Shown here one piece after another: positions 1 to 11,882 of a stretch of 64,000 bases of DNA (positions are counted from its first letter, which is position 1; each line of letters opens with the position of its first letter). The notes under the pieces are model-generated. The model ran no database searches. It was not told where the DNA came from and saw only the letters and a program-made list of their open reading frames with translations. The stretch is taken from positions 248,001 to 312,000 of the forward strand of contig ML986578.1 of assembly GCA_010094045.1 (NCBI GenBank), written 5' to 3'. Source of the stretch: Lojkania enalia (lineage: Eukaryota > Ascomycota > Dothideomycetes > Pleosporales). A program made the translations under genes and the position numbers.

Positions 1-353
1 TCGACGTTGCTTATGATATCTCGATCACCGTCACAAACACCGGGCGAGCAGCCGGCAAAGCTGTTGCACAATTGTACGTACAATTTCCCAGCGGCAATCC
101 CCTCGACACTCCAATTATCCAATTACGCGATTTTGCGAAGACAGGCGCCTTGGCAGTAGGCCAGAGCCAGGAGCTCAGGTTGCGGGTCACGAGAAAGGAT
201 CTTAGTGTCTGGGACGTTGTGAGCCAAAACTGGATCATTCCAAATCTAGAGGGCGACTATGGGATCTGGATTGGAGAGTCTTCAGACGCGCTATCCCTAC
301 GATGTGGAACCCAGTCTGGTACTTGCGAAGAGGGGGTCCCAAGCCCCGTATAA
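1..353 (+). CDS. GH3 beta-glucosidase, C-terminal end (5' truncated by window)
   Basis: The last ~117 residues of a family 3 glycoside hydrolase, open from the window edge (codons start at base 3) to a TAA at 351-353. The segment has the C-terminal fibronectin-III-like fold of fungal GH3 enzymes: an ITVTNTG strand, AGKAVAQLYVQFP, a Pro/Asp-rich loop, QLRDFAKTG, then a strand around LRVTRKDLSVWD and a final GDYGIWIGESSD strand. Enzymes of this family release terminal glucose from cello-oligosaccharides and beta-glucosides and are often secreted. The catalytic domains lie upstream, outside the window, so substrate and cellular location cannot be judged. Family assignment is firm; the exact subfamily is not. 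Confidence 0.85.
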   Translation, partial: DVAYDISITVTNTGRAAGKAVAQLYVQFPSGNPLDTPIIQLRDFAKTGALAVGQSQELRLRVTRKDLSVWDVVSQNWIIPNLEGDYGIWIGESSDALSLRCGTQSGTCEEGVPSPV

Positions 354-461
354 ACCACACAAGCCTCACCTCATTTCTTATATATAATAGTTAAACTTCT
401 AATGCATATACTCGTTACTCTAAACAAACACCACACAGCCCATCCCAGCTCCCTCAATCCC

Positions 462-1359
462 TCAGATCTTGGACGCTCTACTCTCCCCCGCATATCCCTT
501 GCCCCTATGCAACCACCCTTTCCCATTCGGCAAGTACCCCCGCTGTTCCATAGCCCTAATATGCTCCTTATTCCCCATCCACCACCCAATGACCTCCGAC
601 CTTCGAATAAACATCTCCATATCCTCCTTCGTCCTCCACCGCCCATAGATCCTCGCTCCAACCTCATCATCTAGGCTCGCAAACGCCATATACGTCAGCA
701 CGCCGCCAGCCCCTTTGCCCGCCGTTTCTTGCTTCTCAACGTTATCGACGAGGGATTGGAGCGAGGCGAGGAGAGTGTCACGGGCGGAAGGTGAAGTGCA
801 GGTTATGCGGACGTCTTGCATAATTCCGGCCTCGGATTTGTCACCTGGGAGATCGAGAAAGCCGGCGACGAGGCGGTAGTGGTTGAGGTCTAGCCCCGTG
901 GTTGAGGCTGCGGGGATGAGTTCTAAGAATTTGGCCATGGCGGGGGAAGATAGGTGGCCCTTAGGGCCATATAGATCCTACCAAAGAATCTTCAGTAGGC
1001 GGGAGAGAGATGTAGGGAAAACTGAGGGCTGTGGATAAGATGGAATTAAGGGGGTCGGGAATGGGCTTACGTCGCGGGTTCCATAGACTTCGAAGGCAAA
1101 CATGCTTGTCGTTTTTGAGAAGTTGTGGGCGTAGTCCAGCGGGATGCCGAAATAGTAGGTTTTGGTACTGGGCTCCTGGGTCCAGACGTATTTTGCGAGG
1201 TCATCGTATGCTGCTTGCCACTGGAGGTAATTAGAATTGTGTTATTAAATATTCCGTGACGGATTGTCAGGGGATGGGGCAGAGTGGGTGGAGACTTACA
1301 TCGTTGTATCGATCTGGGACAAAGTTGCAGTTTGCAAAGAGGTAAAAGTCATTCGACAT
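462..1359 (-). CDS. ABM-like (dimeric alpha/beta barrel) small protein
   Basis: Three exons on the minus strand: 1300-1359 (starts MSNDFYLFANCNF), 1071-1220 and 462-977, all phase 0 with GT-AG junctions, giving a 241-residue protein ending at TGA 462-464. The C-terminal half holds two stretches that look like the repeated beta-alpha-beta units of antibiotic-biosynthesis monooxygenase (ABM)-type barrels: one around TYYFGIPLDYAHNFSKTTSMFAFEVYG and one around GVLTYMAFASLDDEVGARIYGRW, each followed by a helix with a phenylalanine- or arginine-rich face. Proteins of this fold are small cytoplasmic monooxygenases or binding proteins. No cofactor motif is visible and no substrate can be inferred. 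It converges on the GH3 gene, with about 110 bp between their stop codons. Gene model strong; fold assignment moderate. Confidence 0.7.
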
Positions 1360-2648
1360 GATGCCCTTGGTTCTGGCAAATGAGGAAATATGTACCGTTT
1401 GGAGCCCAGGCCTCGGAGAGGAAAATGCACGTTCTTACAATTGCCGAAGCGCCAGCTATCTATTCTCTATATACCTCGTATCACGAGTATTTCTCGTTAG
1501 CAAAAGTTTGGTCTCCACCTATTTATCCGTAGACTTGAATCCTTTAATGTTGATAAACTGATCACGACACCCGATGTTTCTAAGTTCATGGATGTGGCCT
1601 TGCATTAGTTCGTCAATCCGGCTATCCGCACCCACATCCAAGGTGGAGAACAGATCACTACACCCAACGCCGAGGCCCAACTTGGAGGTCACTACACCCC
1701 AGATTCTGTGGAACTTTATGTAGGTCAGAACGTCGATTGAGGGCCCAATAGCTTTGTGGACTTGTTTATCCGGATTGTGTTTGAGAGGCTAGTAAATTTG
1801 GAAATATGTTAATTGATCTTGATCGTATAGGTCACCACTGATGCAGCTCATGAAGAGTGTGATACGTGGAACTTGAGCGTTAGGATGGCCAATATCTAGT
1901 TGCTTCATATAGTATTATGAAGCAACTTTTTGGTGTATTGAATTAAACCCATATCTTTCAGCATGTCGACGTTGAATCCCCTCTAAATATTGTTATTATA
2001 GTGCTTATATGTGACTACCTTATTTACCTGTTATTTTTCAATAATAGATAGTACTATGCTTAATCGGTGACTTTAGTTAAGAGGATGAAGAAATGCAATT
2101 TGGTCTCTCTACCCGAATATGGCTGACAAAATAAAACATTGACCAAGAAATTCCCTCCTCAACCAAAAATTACGGCTATACTAGGAGGGGGGTACATTAC
2201 TAGATCATATTGGTCGAGTTAAGTTTGATGCGAGCTATGAATGGTCGACGCTACAAGCCGCAAGTGGAGGTCGGAAAACGTCGTCCGGGCTCCTCGAGTG
2301 GGGAACCGGGATTTGGACATGTGCATCTCTAGGAGACGTCAAGTCTAGCGACCTTAGGAAATAATAAAAAGAGAACTCATAGAGCGTAGTTATGTTTCCT
2401 ATCTGATGGGAACGATCAATTAGCTGGGGTCGGCCTGATTTGAGCGGTCGCTTCTAAGCCTATAGAATAGTTTCTTTCTGCAGAGGGTCATGCGCCTGAT
2501 AGATCGAAAATCGAACGACGTCTCTATTGAAGCGGAATTAGCATTGCATCTCCTACGGAAAAGCTTCCCCTAAAGGTACTATATCAGAGCTTGTGGGTGC
2601 AAATTCCTTAAATAAGTGGCAGTACGCAAGTGCCCGCGCATCACAACC
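1360..2648. other. AT-rich intergenic region with possible coding remnant
   Basis: No gene supported. Bases ~1590-1815 on the plus strand read as a coding-like stretch (NPAIRTHIQGGEQITTPN, then GGHYTPDSVELYVGQN) broken by TAG and TGA; this may be a decayed exon of an unrecognised gene. A perfect hairpin lies at 1898-1927. The last ~250 bp presumably hold the promoter of the downstream SDR gene. Confidence 0.4.
1898..1927. repeat. Perfect 12-bp inverted repeat with 6-nt loop
   Basis: AGTTGCTTCATA at 1898-1909 is exactly complementary to TATGAAGCAACT at 1916-1927, with a 6-nt loop and a short T-run after it. It sits in AT-rich noncoding DNA. It could be a miniature element remnant or a chance palindrome; nothing nearby shows a function. 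Confidence 0.6.
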
Positions 2649-3782
2649 ATGTCTTCCTCAGCCCCTGTAGGAATTGTGACTGGTGGTAACTCAGGGATAG
2701 GAAGAGCACTATCTCGAAGGCTTGCCAAGAAAGGATGGAATGTTGTTGTAGCTGATATCAGCGACAGCGCACAATTCGTAGAGGAGCTTGGCCGTGGAGC
2801 TAGCTCTATTGAATGCAATGTTGCTGACTATGAAAGGTGAGTCTCTCTGTCATAACGATCAATCTACTTAGCTCTGATTGTTGCATGTTGGTAGCCAAGC
2901 ACAGATGTTTGAGCAGGTGTGGAATAAATATGGCCGGATAGATGCTCTATGCGCGAATGCTGGCATTGTGGACAAGAGGTTTGATACGCAGCAAGCCGGC
3001 TGCAGCATTTGGCTGACCTTATTATAGTTCTATTTACATATTAGACTACCGAGATTCAGAAAAGTAATATTAGCAAGACTTCTGTGCTAGAATATGCTTA
3101 CCGGTGTAGGATTCCTCCGAAGCCAGACCTGATTTGCACAGACGTAGATTTCAAAGGTGTTGTCTATGGAACGCAACTGGCAATTCACTTCATGAGAAAG
3201 AATAAGAATCAAGGTGGGAAGATAATTGCAACAGGTAGTGTCGCAGGCGTAGTTCCTCATGAGACTTATCCGGAATACAATGGAGCTAAAGCAGCGGTAA
3301 TTAGACCTCTGACTCCGATTAAGCATAGCTGATAGGATTAAGGTCATCAATTTCGTTAGGGGTACCGCACGAGTATTAAAGAGTGTAAGTTTCTGGTTAT
3401 ATGTAAGGTACGGCTTCCTGACTCATGATAGAAAGATAATATATCCATCAATTGTGTTTGTCCGGGTATTGTGCATACATCTATCATTCCCCAAGCAATG
3501 ATAGACGCCGTGTCGGTCGAATGGTAGGTGTTGATTTGAGAGTAGGATCGGGTTCTAAATCAGCGTAGCCTAACACCGGTATCCACTATCGTTGCTGGAT
3601 ATGAACGATTCCTGAATGACGAGTCACTCTATGGCAAGGTCATCGAGTGTTCGGCGGATAAGCATTTCTTCCTTGAGACACCAAGCCTTGCCAACGGCCA
3701 CGTCTCAAAGAGGGCCGTAACCGTATGGGACCCGCTCTTTCAGATGTTCGTATACTTCCCTCTCTCCTCTGGTGTCAAATGA
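2649..3782 (+). CDS. Short-chain dehydrogenase/reductase (classical SDR), seven exons
   Basis: Exons 2649-2836, 2895-2978, 3028-3063, 3110-3296, 3343-3384, 3432-3523 and 3569-3782 join with GT-AG introns into 281 codons (280 residues). An NAD(P)-dependent oxidoreductase: the Rossmann glycine motif TGGNSGIG is near residue 10, followed by CANAG, the serine strand ATGSVAGVV and the catalytic YNGAK (Y-x3-K), then CVCPGIV. This resembles fungal 15-hydroxyprostaglandin-dehydrogenase-like SDRs, whose natural substrates are unknown. The gene looks decayed in single-frame translation because six introns cut it every 30-190 nt, but all junctions restore frame and conserved sequence, so I call it intact. 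The 36- and 42-nt internal exons are unusually small. AT-rich flanks suggest an accessory location. Confidence 0.8.
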
Positions 3783-6215
3783 TTTACGGACAGCAAGGTA
3801 CCACCATGCAAGTTCGGGGCTACCGGACGCCATTCCTTGAGCACAATATGTGGATAGGTGGAAGGAATAGTGTTTGGAAATAATTGGCTTGTTGTTTGGT
3901 AGGGATATTTTAGGTGCTGGAGGGGTAGGTTGTACCGGGACTTAGCGAGGGAATGGGAGTACCGGCTACATAACCACGGTGCATCCATCACTTGGTGTCA
4001 CGACGAATGAGTACATTCTCTTTGTGTGGCCGGGAAGAAACGATCAAGCTGTTTACCCGGAATCATTTATTCTTTCGACGCCACATGCTGATCCACTGCC
4101 CTCTTCATGTATTCACGTCTTGGTCGTATATTCTGTGCATGATATGGCCTGGGTTCTAGCGAGGGCATCCCGCCATTATCGGAGATCCTTTTACAAGTGC
4201 ACCAGATGATCTTGGATGCTTGCTTATTCCCGGTCTGCAGGATTCATGGAAATCACGCAAGATAGTAATGCACAGTTGGGATGGGGGGCTTGCAGTTGGA
4301 TGGCGTTGGGAAAGATAGGTAACATGCCTACCTGCAACGCCAACCAACAGTAGTGAATGACTAATAAGCAAACGTGGAGCGAAAATCCAGAATGAGGGTG
4401 TCGAAGAAGTAATGAATAGGGCTGCAGAGAAGCAAGGCGCAGTTGATGCCCTGCAGATGACCGAATTAAGGGGGGGTCGCAACACGTCAATACGCGCGGG
4501 GCGTCCCGTCAACGCAGAGAGCATACGTACGGATGTGGCCATAATAACGAGGAATAGGAAATTCTCGTAAGCTCTAGGTAATAAGCACCGAGGGAGACCC
4601 GTATCAAACAAAGAAGTCAATAAAAGATGCGTGCAAGGCCAGAGGTTGGTCGCCCACACCGGCCCAATGATGCAATGGTCGAGGCCTTCCGCGAAGGGTA
4701 GGTCTAGTGGTGTTGGATATGGCTGCAAACGAGTCAATAATGAAGTAATCAAGGGCCAGGACGCATGAGGAAAGAAGGCTAAGGGATAGAGTCGATGCAC
4801 GCTCCCAGGATGAACCTCACCAGCGCGGCTGTTCTCTGTAGAAATTGGCACTCTAGAGTTGTTGAGCACTCGACTGGGAGGCGTCTCCGCAACAGCCAGC
4901 ACCGTCGGAAGCGAGTGCGGGCTCCACAGTGTCCTCGTCAGCCAGACACCTGCTCGCACGAGATGAGGTCGACGGTGGGAAGAGCCAGCAGTGACCAGAG
5001 ATTCGCGTGTGTACGGTACGGTCGCGCTTCGCTGACCATGCCATCTGATATGCGAACGATCCAATAGGGGGTCGAATGCCTGCGTGGCTTTATTGGCTCT
5101 TGGGCTTGGCGCGAGATGGAGATTATTGCGTGCAGAGAATTTTTGGCAGTTCCAAAAAAAAAGAACGGCGGCCAACCTTCTGTCGCGGTGAATCGTTGAT
5201 ACATAGCCGCCCATGGTCGTTAGACCCGGGACGGTTTGTTGGGCTGACCGGACATTATTGTCGTTGTAGGTTTGGGCGACCAGACAGCCACAACATCTGG
5301 TATACCCATCCTGTCTGACGGACTTCAGGACGCGCAACCACAGCCCACGAGGCCGCAGTCGCACGCCGTGGAACAGAAACAGAGACTGCTTCTGTGTTGC
5401 CATGCCCCATCTAGTCTCGCGCTGCATTGCGTGCATGCGCCAAACCGTTCTCCCATCGTCCCGTTGGCACGTTTTGGGCCAAAGTCATCGCGGCTACTGC
5501 TCGTATACGAGTGCCAAGGGTGAATGGCCTGCCCCTTGGCTGCCCTCGAGGACCTAGAACCTCCCTCAATCCGGCTACCGACTGCATGGTTATATTGCTT
5601 CTGCACGAGCCCGCCGCCCACCCGCCTATCGATTCACCATCCCCAAGGGGACCGCCTTGTCAAATCAGTCGCGGCGCAATTACCCGACTCGCTCGTTTGC
5701 CCTGTCAGCCCAAGAAATGAGTGCTTTCTGGAAGCGCGGACGGCAGGGTGCTGGCGTTGTTCTCATGGCCAGAACACGGCGGGGACTGGCAGTGGCTTGA
5801 CCCACGCGCGAACAGGTCTAGGACGCAAAGAATAATGAAATAGAGACGGCCTGGCTGCTCCCAGGCGTGGCACAAGCTCCTCTCATGCTGAGCAGACACA
5901 ACGCACGCCGCACGGGAGTCGACGTCTCTCCAGTCCGTCCCAGGCTACGATCGACAGTCGACGAGCGATTGAACAACGGCCTTCTTACCTTCCACGACCT
6001 TCGTCGCTCACCCGTCCGTTTCAGTGTTCAACGGGCCGCATCTGGACGGGAATTTCTCCATTCGGGCCGCTGGACCACTTGCTGCAAGGGACATCCGCGG
6101 GCCCAATCCCGACTGACTGACTGACCGTTCCTGTGATCGATTGTGGTCATGGTCTGCCGGAGCGGCAACTGTCCGCATAAACAATTGTAAAAGTCGAGGT
6201 CAAGACGAGATCAAG
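3783..6215. other. Long intergenic region
   Basis: No convincing gene. A 426-codon open frame on the minus strand (4156-5436) has no domain, and its His/Arg/Ser-rich composition suggests chance. The right part (about 5100-6215) is GC-rich and probably holds the promoter and long 5' leader of the DUF7729 gene, with several short upstream ORFs. Confidence 0.4.
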
Positions 6216-7558
6216 ATGGAGAGCTCCTGGCTCGATGCAGCTAGGAACATGGAATCTACCTGTGTTGCCTCTGCGAAACGGGGCTCGGGAGCCATGTCGC
6301 ACCATGAGCAAGCCTACGAGTCGGCGTCCACTACGGCAGTGTCTAGCCAACGGGTTTCGCGTGAACAGTTGCAGGCTACTTGTCCGAGTTATATACCGCC
6401 CCGGACGCCCCCAAGAGACTGCGGCCGACCCATATTGCTGTCGTTGCTCGTGATCTTGTTGACCTGGACCTCCTTGCTCGGACCCGCAGCCGCACAAAAC
6501 GCCCATGTTGGTCGACGGAGATCAGCATCTCTCCCCGTTCCCCCTCTTGAAAACGACCTCCCTGCCTGGAAAGGACCTTCTCTTCTCGTGGTCGACACGC
6601 GACCGCCGCCAATTGTTCCGCCGTTGATGCATCTTCAGCGCCGCGATGGCACTCCTACCATATCCGCCCGTGCATCGGAGACGACGTTAGAAACCGATGC
6701 CACGCCCTCGGATTTCACCGTCCCGCGGGCTTTTGACACTTCACTGTCAAACAATTTCACTGCGCCCTGCGCTGCATTTTTTCGCGGACTGATCACCGAT
6801 TCCAACTTCAACGACTGCCATCCATTTTCCTTAATGCTTCAGGTGCGCCCCACGGCGCCGGTTCTATACCCCCTTTCAGACTAATCGTGTGCAGACTTCT
6901 AGCGGCTTCTTTGATGCGTCAAAATCCTATATTCGTATAACTAGGACACTTGAAGTAACCTGCGGCGTTAACGAAGATCAATGTACTAGCATCATGGACG
7001 GGCTCGCGCTGGAGCTAACCTCGGACGCTAATTGCGCTGTGGACTACGCAAACGACAATCCACAGGTCCTGCAAGCGTATAATGGGCTCCTTGCATATGA
7101 GCCATTGTACCAAGCAAGCTGCTTGAGAGATGATGATGGGAGGTACTGTAAGTGACCTTCCATGAGTGCCGGCTCTTTTTTTTATTTTTATTTTTTTCTC
7201 TGATATTTTGACTGATTCATCTCTAGGCTACGCTAATGCTGTCACCAATACAACAGCTACTACGGATGCATACCCTTATTATCTGCCCGTCGGTATCGAA
7301 ATGCCTCCAGGGGCCCGACCGACCTGCAACAAATGCCTGCAAGACGTCATGGCCATATTCTCATCTTTCGGAGGAAACAGCACGCAACCTATCAGCCAAA
7401 CGTACAATGGCGCTGCAGCGCAAATCGACATGGGTTGCGGACCGACCTTTGTGAATAAAACGGCGACGCCGCTCAAAGGCGCGGCCCCCGGAAACGACGT
7501 GTCCTTCATACCAACAATCACCTTGTTTGTAATGCTCTTTCTCTACTTCTTCCAATGA
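6216..7558 (+). CDS. DUF7729-type secreted/GPI-anchored cell-surface protein
   Basis: Exons 6216-6842, 6895-7147 and 7227-7558 (phases 0 and 1) give 403 residues. An internal hydrophobic stretch (residues ~72-92, rich in L, I and V and ending in GPAAAQ) is a signal peptide or signal anchor behind a ~70-residue hydrophilic leader. The true start may therefore lie downstream of 6216; an in-frame ATG at 6141 is also possible. The luminal part has NNFTAPCAAFF, a 'DC' motif, and a regular set of cysteines (CGVNEDQC, NCAVDY, SCLRDDDGRYC, CNKCLQD) typical of DUF7729. Several N-x-T sequons follow (NTTATT, NKT). A hydrophobic C-terminus (VSFIPTITLFVMLFLYFFQ) after small residues fits a GPI-anchor signal. 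Such proteins sit on the plasma membrane or cell wall; their biochemical role is unknown. Confidence 0.8.
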
Positions 7559-8925
7559 TTGGGCGCTTAAGCGATTTCCTTGTAAATACTTGTTTACATC
7601 CTTTGGATTTTATCGACAATCAATTGTCGAATCATTAGCGATGGCGCACGGCTGATTTCTATTTACTCCATTTGTTGACGGAGCGGATACCCAGGATTTT
7701 AAAACCGGAGAATTGGCTTAAAACGGGGGTTTCGGCAGATCCGGATGGCGTTTGGTTACCGTGATTGACAGACATTCTATTAAGAAATCTTTTAATGGGA
7801 TCACGACCGGTCCTTACATTTACTATATCGATATGAACTCTAGTTTTTAATTGGACGGCTGAGGGGGACGATTGCAGGGCAGCACGACGGCAGCACCGTG
7901 GTCCTGGAATTTCTTTGCCAATATTAGACAATCAACTTGCTACAGACCGGTGAACGACCATATCAACCATCTGCCAAACTATTGAATTGAAATATTCATA
8001 TCTACTCTGCTATTGCTTGCGCAATGGGTGCTGCGGAGAGACGACACTGAGCCGCATGTAAAGCCGTGAGGACGCATCGCAGCTAGTGGGCTGATGATGA
8101 CCATTTCGAGGCCCTAATGAAGTTCGCGCTTTCCATTTCCAGAGTGCTGAAACCTCCACGTGACGGGACATCCTCGGCGGGTGTCGCTTGCTGACGCTTG
8201 TACCCCTGAACGTCCAACCCTCTCCAACCTTCGAATTCCGCTTGGTTGTCTTCCGCTGACTTCGCTGTTCACAATGGCTCAGCTAGTGTTATTAAATTAC
8301 GATTCGCTCATCATGGTTGCGTTTCTGGTGAATTCTGGCTGTATCGATTGCGGGATCCGCAGCCGTGGGGCTGTGGGCATCCTGTCATCTTAGTCGGCCA
8401 TCCACACGTTAACCTCTGTCCCTTGCATGGATGGCTCGGCTGGCGGAGCAATCTGTGACAGCAGGACTTCCTTGTCTGGATCCCAAACACCAACGTGTTT
8501 GATGACTAGTTCACCTGGTCCTCAGCCTTAACCCCAGGACGCCCTCTCTGTCTGAGACAACCACGTTTGTCCGTAGACTTGGACTCGACAACTTTCTCTT
8601 CCCAATAATTTCTTCGTCCCTCCTTTATGTGATCTTCATCATATGTCGCACAAGCATTTCTGTGCGGCTCTTCTCTCTCGTTTTTGCCGCGGATGTCGTT
8701 CCCTTAGCGCAGGTTCTGCTCGCTCTTTGAAACCCGATTGTCTTGTTACCCCCCAAACTCGCGAATATCCGTACTTCTATCTAAAGATAGAGATTCTTTC
8801 GTGGGATAGGATAGAAGGACCAGCTCATAGCGATACACATTCCATTGTACGCGGCAGTGTTCTCTCAAGTAATGCCCTGTATATCTTCGAGTTTATCGCT
8901 AACGGGTAGCTTAGAGACCACAATA
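7559..8925. other. Intergenic region
   Basis: No gene supported; the short open frames on both strands lack domains. The pyrimidine-rich stretch about 8500-8925 is likely promoter and 5' leader of the downstream gene. Confidence 0.4.
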
Positions 8926-11282
8926 ATGGCTGCAATCATGGCCCGACCTGGGCTGACCGCTCCCTCATCACGACAAGACGTCATCAGCGCAATTTTAAAT
9001 GACTATGCTTCGTTCACACCAGGCCCACATTCGCCATACTCTCATACGAACTCCCCACTGAATACTGCGGACGACGTCCCACCACCACCACCAAGCAAAG
9101 ATGAAAAGCCGCTACCTTCAGTGACGATGCAATTCCAATTGAGAGGTGATTAGCTCTACTTTATATGTCATTTAGGAATCATATGTGTTTGCTGTTCCTT
9201 TTGCCAATTTTCCCGTGTTATTGGCAACTAAAAAATTTTTTTTTTTTTTTTTTTTTTTTTTCCCAATCTTCAGCTAGTCATTCCATCTCAGATTCCAAGT
9301 CAGGCACCACTTTCATGTACTAACCGTCTTGCAGCGAATGACCCGGAAAGCCCTCAGTCTTACAATCAGCTTCGCAAGGATTCGATAGACAGCAATACAA
9401 CCAAGATTTCATTTCAGTCTATGAAGCGGAGTTCAAAGCCGCCATCACTCAAATTACTTGCAAGCAACGGCTCAACAGCAAACTTGCCACCTCGGCCAAC
9501 TCTCCCAGCTGTTTCAAAATCAATATCACCCCCAGTCGCAGTAAGACCTGCGCCACCTGCGCCACGACCCCGGGAGGAGAGGCCACTTCCAGATCTCCCT
9601 CCGCCACCGCCCGAAAAATCCAAACGCCGCTCACTAAACGTGATGGGCAATGGAGCGTCAAAGGGATCCAAAGATCCGAGCGAGGGGAAAGACGAAAAAG
9701 ACAGCAAGGTACAGGAAGGACGGTCCCAAGCACCCGCGATTGTGAAGCGAAAACCTGCGCCGAGTCTGGTAAAAAGGTTTCCAAGCCTCGCTGAGATCGG
9801 GAAAGGACCTCGAGGTGGACTTAGACCAGCAGCTCGACCGCCTGGACAGAGCAAAGAAAGTATGGCTACAATAGTGGAAGCTGCCGTGGTAGCGCATCAA
9901 GCCTCTACCCAAGAAAAGGCCCGAAAACCGTCGAATCCGTTTCTTTCAGAAGAAGAGAAGACAGCGCCAGAATCTCAACCTCGTAATGCAATTTCCGGTC
10001 ACCCACCAACTCTATCGAAATCAGCCGTTTCGTCCCAAACTCAACCTCCACCTCAGCCTCAACCTCAAGTAGAATCGCGGCTTCCCCCAACCCCGGAATC
10101 CGACAGGTCTTCTCCACATCCCCCAGCCCCTCCAAAGAAAACCCTACCAATTGGACTCCCCTCTAATCCTCGAAGTCGGGGTCAAGATGCCAGCGACGTT
10201 AAACATATGCGTGGTAAAAGCAGCACAGGATTTAATATCCTACAGGTACGTATATCTACTCCTCCACCGGCGCATGTCAAACAGCCCAGGCCTGCAACCC
10301 CATTGACCTTGAGTCATTTAAAACCAATAAGTTAGCACCCATGGGGTTGCAGGAATGTGAGTCTGTGCTCTCAGTGGGACTTCGTATGTATTGAGTTTAT
10401 TTCTGACTGATAGTCTAGGGCACAATACATGAAGCGGAGCAAAAGACCGAGGTATTGAAACAAAAGACAGAAACACCAGAACCAAAGGCACAGGAAGCGG
10501 AGCTTAAGATAGGTGTCTTGGAGCAAAAGCCAGTTCCCACAACCACGACGACAGTCGACACAATCACACCAGGCCCAACTCCCTCCCCAAAGACGACACC
10601 AGTCCCACACCCCGTATCTCAAACGCAACCCACAGCCCTATCAAGACAGCAAATCCAAGCGCAACTCCAAGCCCCAGAATCGCCCGTCTCACCTCTCACA
10701 CCAAGTGACACCCGCCCATTCGCTTTCGAAACAACGCAACCGCAACGCCAGCCAGCTCCCTTCTCCCCCAGAGCCCCGTCCCCCATTTCACCACCTACTA
10801 CCACCCAGCCCCAACACCAACCACAACCACAGTTTCCTCCCCGTACAACCTCCCGCCCAACCTTCTCCACTCAATCCCTCCAATCCACGCGCTCCCAACC
10901 CACGGCGCCATCCACACCGCCCTCGCTCCCAACTCTGTTCCCCCGCCCCTCCTCCCTCAGCAACCTCCCCAACCCAAAAGTCCCCGCCCCGCCCATAACC
11001 CCCGCCCACCACGCCTGCTACGCGCGCCACGCCCGCATGCTGCGCTCCTCCAACGCCGCGCACCCCATGGCCTGCATGGTCTGCCGCCAGCACCGCCGCG
11101 AGGAATTCCGCAGCTGCTATTGGTGCCATTTGCGCGTCTGCATCCCCTGCGCTGTCGCGCTGGAGAAGTGTGGGAGGGAGTTGGGGCGTGTGGTTGCGGA
11201 GAGGGGGCAGATGGGGGAGGGAGGGGAGAAGGACGCGCCAGGGCTGTTGGTTTGGGGTGCAGAGGGGGAGTATGAGTCGTAG
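8926..11282 (+). CDS. Proline-rich disordered protein with C-terminal Cys/His cluster
   Basis: Exons 8926-9145, 9335-10245 and 10419-11282 (phases 1 and 0) give 664 residues. I do not recognise a named family. Most of the chain is disordered: proline-rich stretches (DDVPPPPPSKDEKPLP; DLPPPPPEKS), basic KRKPAPSLVKRFPSL, and Gln/Pro/Ser/Thr-rich repeats. Only the last ~100 residues look folded: HHACYARHARML, then CMVCRQHRREEFRSCYWC, then CIPCAVALEKCG. These C-x2-C and C-x(n)-C pairs plus histidines could bind two zinc ions. The architecture suggests a scaffold or regulatory protein with a small zinc module, possibly SH3-binding through its PxxP motifs. Intron 1 contains a T-run of more than 20 bases (around 9235-9260). 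The start at 8926 was chosen as the first ATG of the open exon; ATG 8938 is also possible. Confidence 0.75.
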
Positions 11283-11882
11283 GATGTTTTGGGGGGGGGG
11301 AATTATGGAAATGCGGAATAGGAGCTTGCGTGTTTTCGCTACATAGAGCGAGTTTCTTTCTAGTGGAGGGACATATCTCAACCTCCGTTTTTGCTATGGG
11401 CGTTTTGTCACGACTCGGATTTGTTTTGGATACCCGGTGTTTTGTTTAGAAATCCATTTGGCGTCAGGCTCCTTGCGCAGGAATGGTTTTAACGAAATGA
11501 TCTGATCTTGGTCCCCAGTGGCTAGTTTGGTAGGCGGGACATTCGGCGTTGACGGTTTATCTGGATATGAACCGCTGACGTGGCATGCCCTACCTTACAT
11601 TCATTCATTTATTATTTTGTTGTAGGCAAAGAGCGAGCTCTAGTACCATAGATTGACACATTCCACCATCGTTCATAGCAATGCATGGAATTTGAATGTT
11701 GCATTTGGTCTACCTATTCAGTGCCGTTAAACCCATACTCTTTATCTTCGTGCCATATGGGTCAGAAACTCCACTATGCATGAAAAACATCCCCCAAACC
11801 GAAACTCGGAAAGAGAGTCGCCGCCCTAGTCGACTCCCAATTGGCTAACTCCTAACCCTCCTGAATCTGAACATGGTGAAGC
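11283..11882. other. Convergent intergenic region
   Basis: About 600 bp between two converging genes; it should contain both 3' UTRs and polyadenylation signals. No other structure seen. Confidence 0.5.

Noticed and set aside
2649..3782. Reading the SDR as a pseudogene
   Set aside because: The apparent frameshifts disappear when six GT-AG introns are removed, giving an intact 280-residue protein.
4156..5436. 426-codon open frame on the minus strand
   Set aside because: No domain or signal sequence, composition like translated noncoding DNA, and many other frames overlap it.
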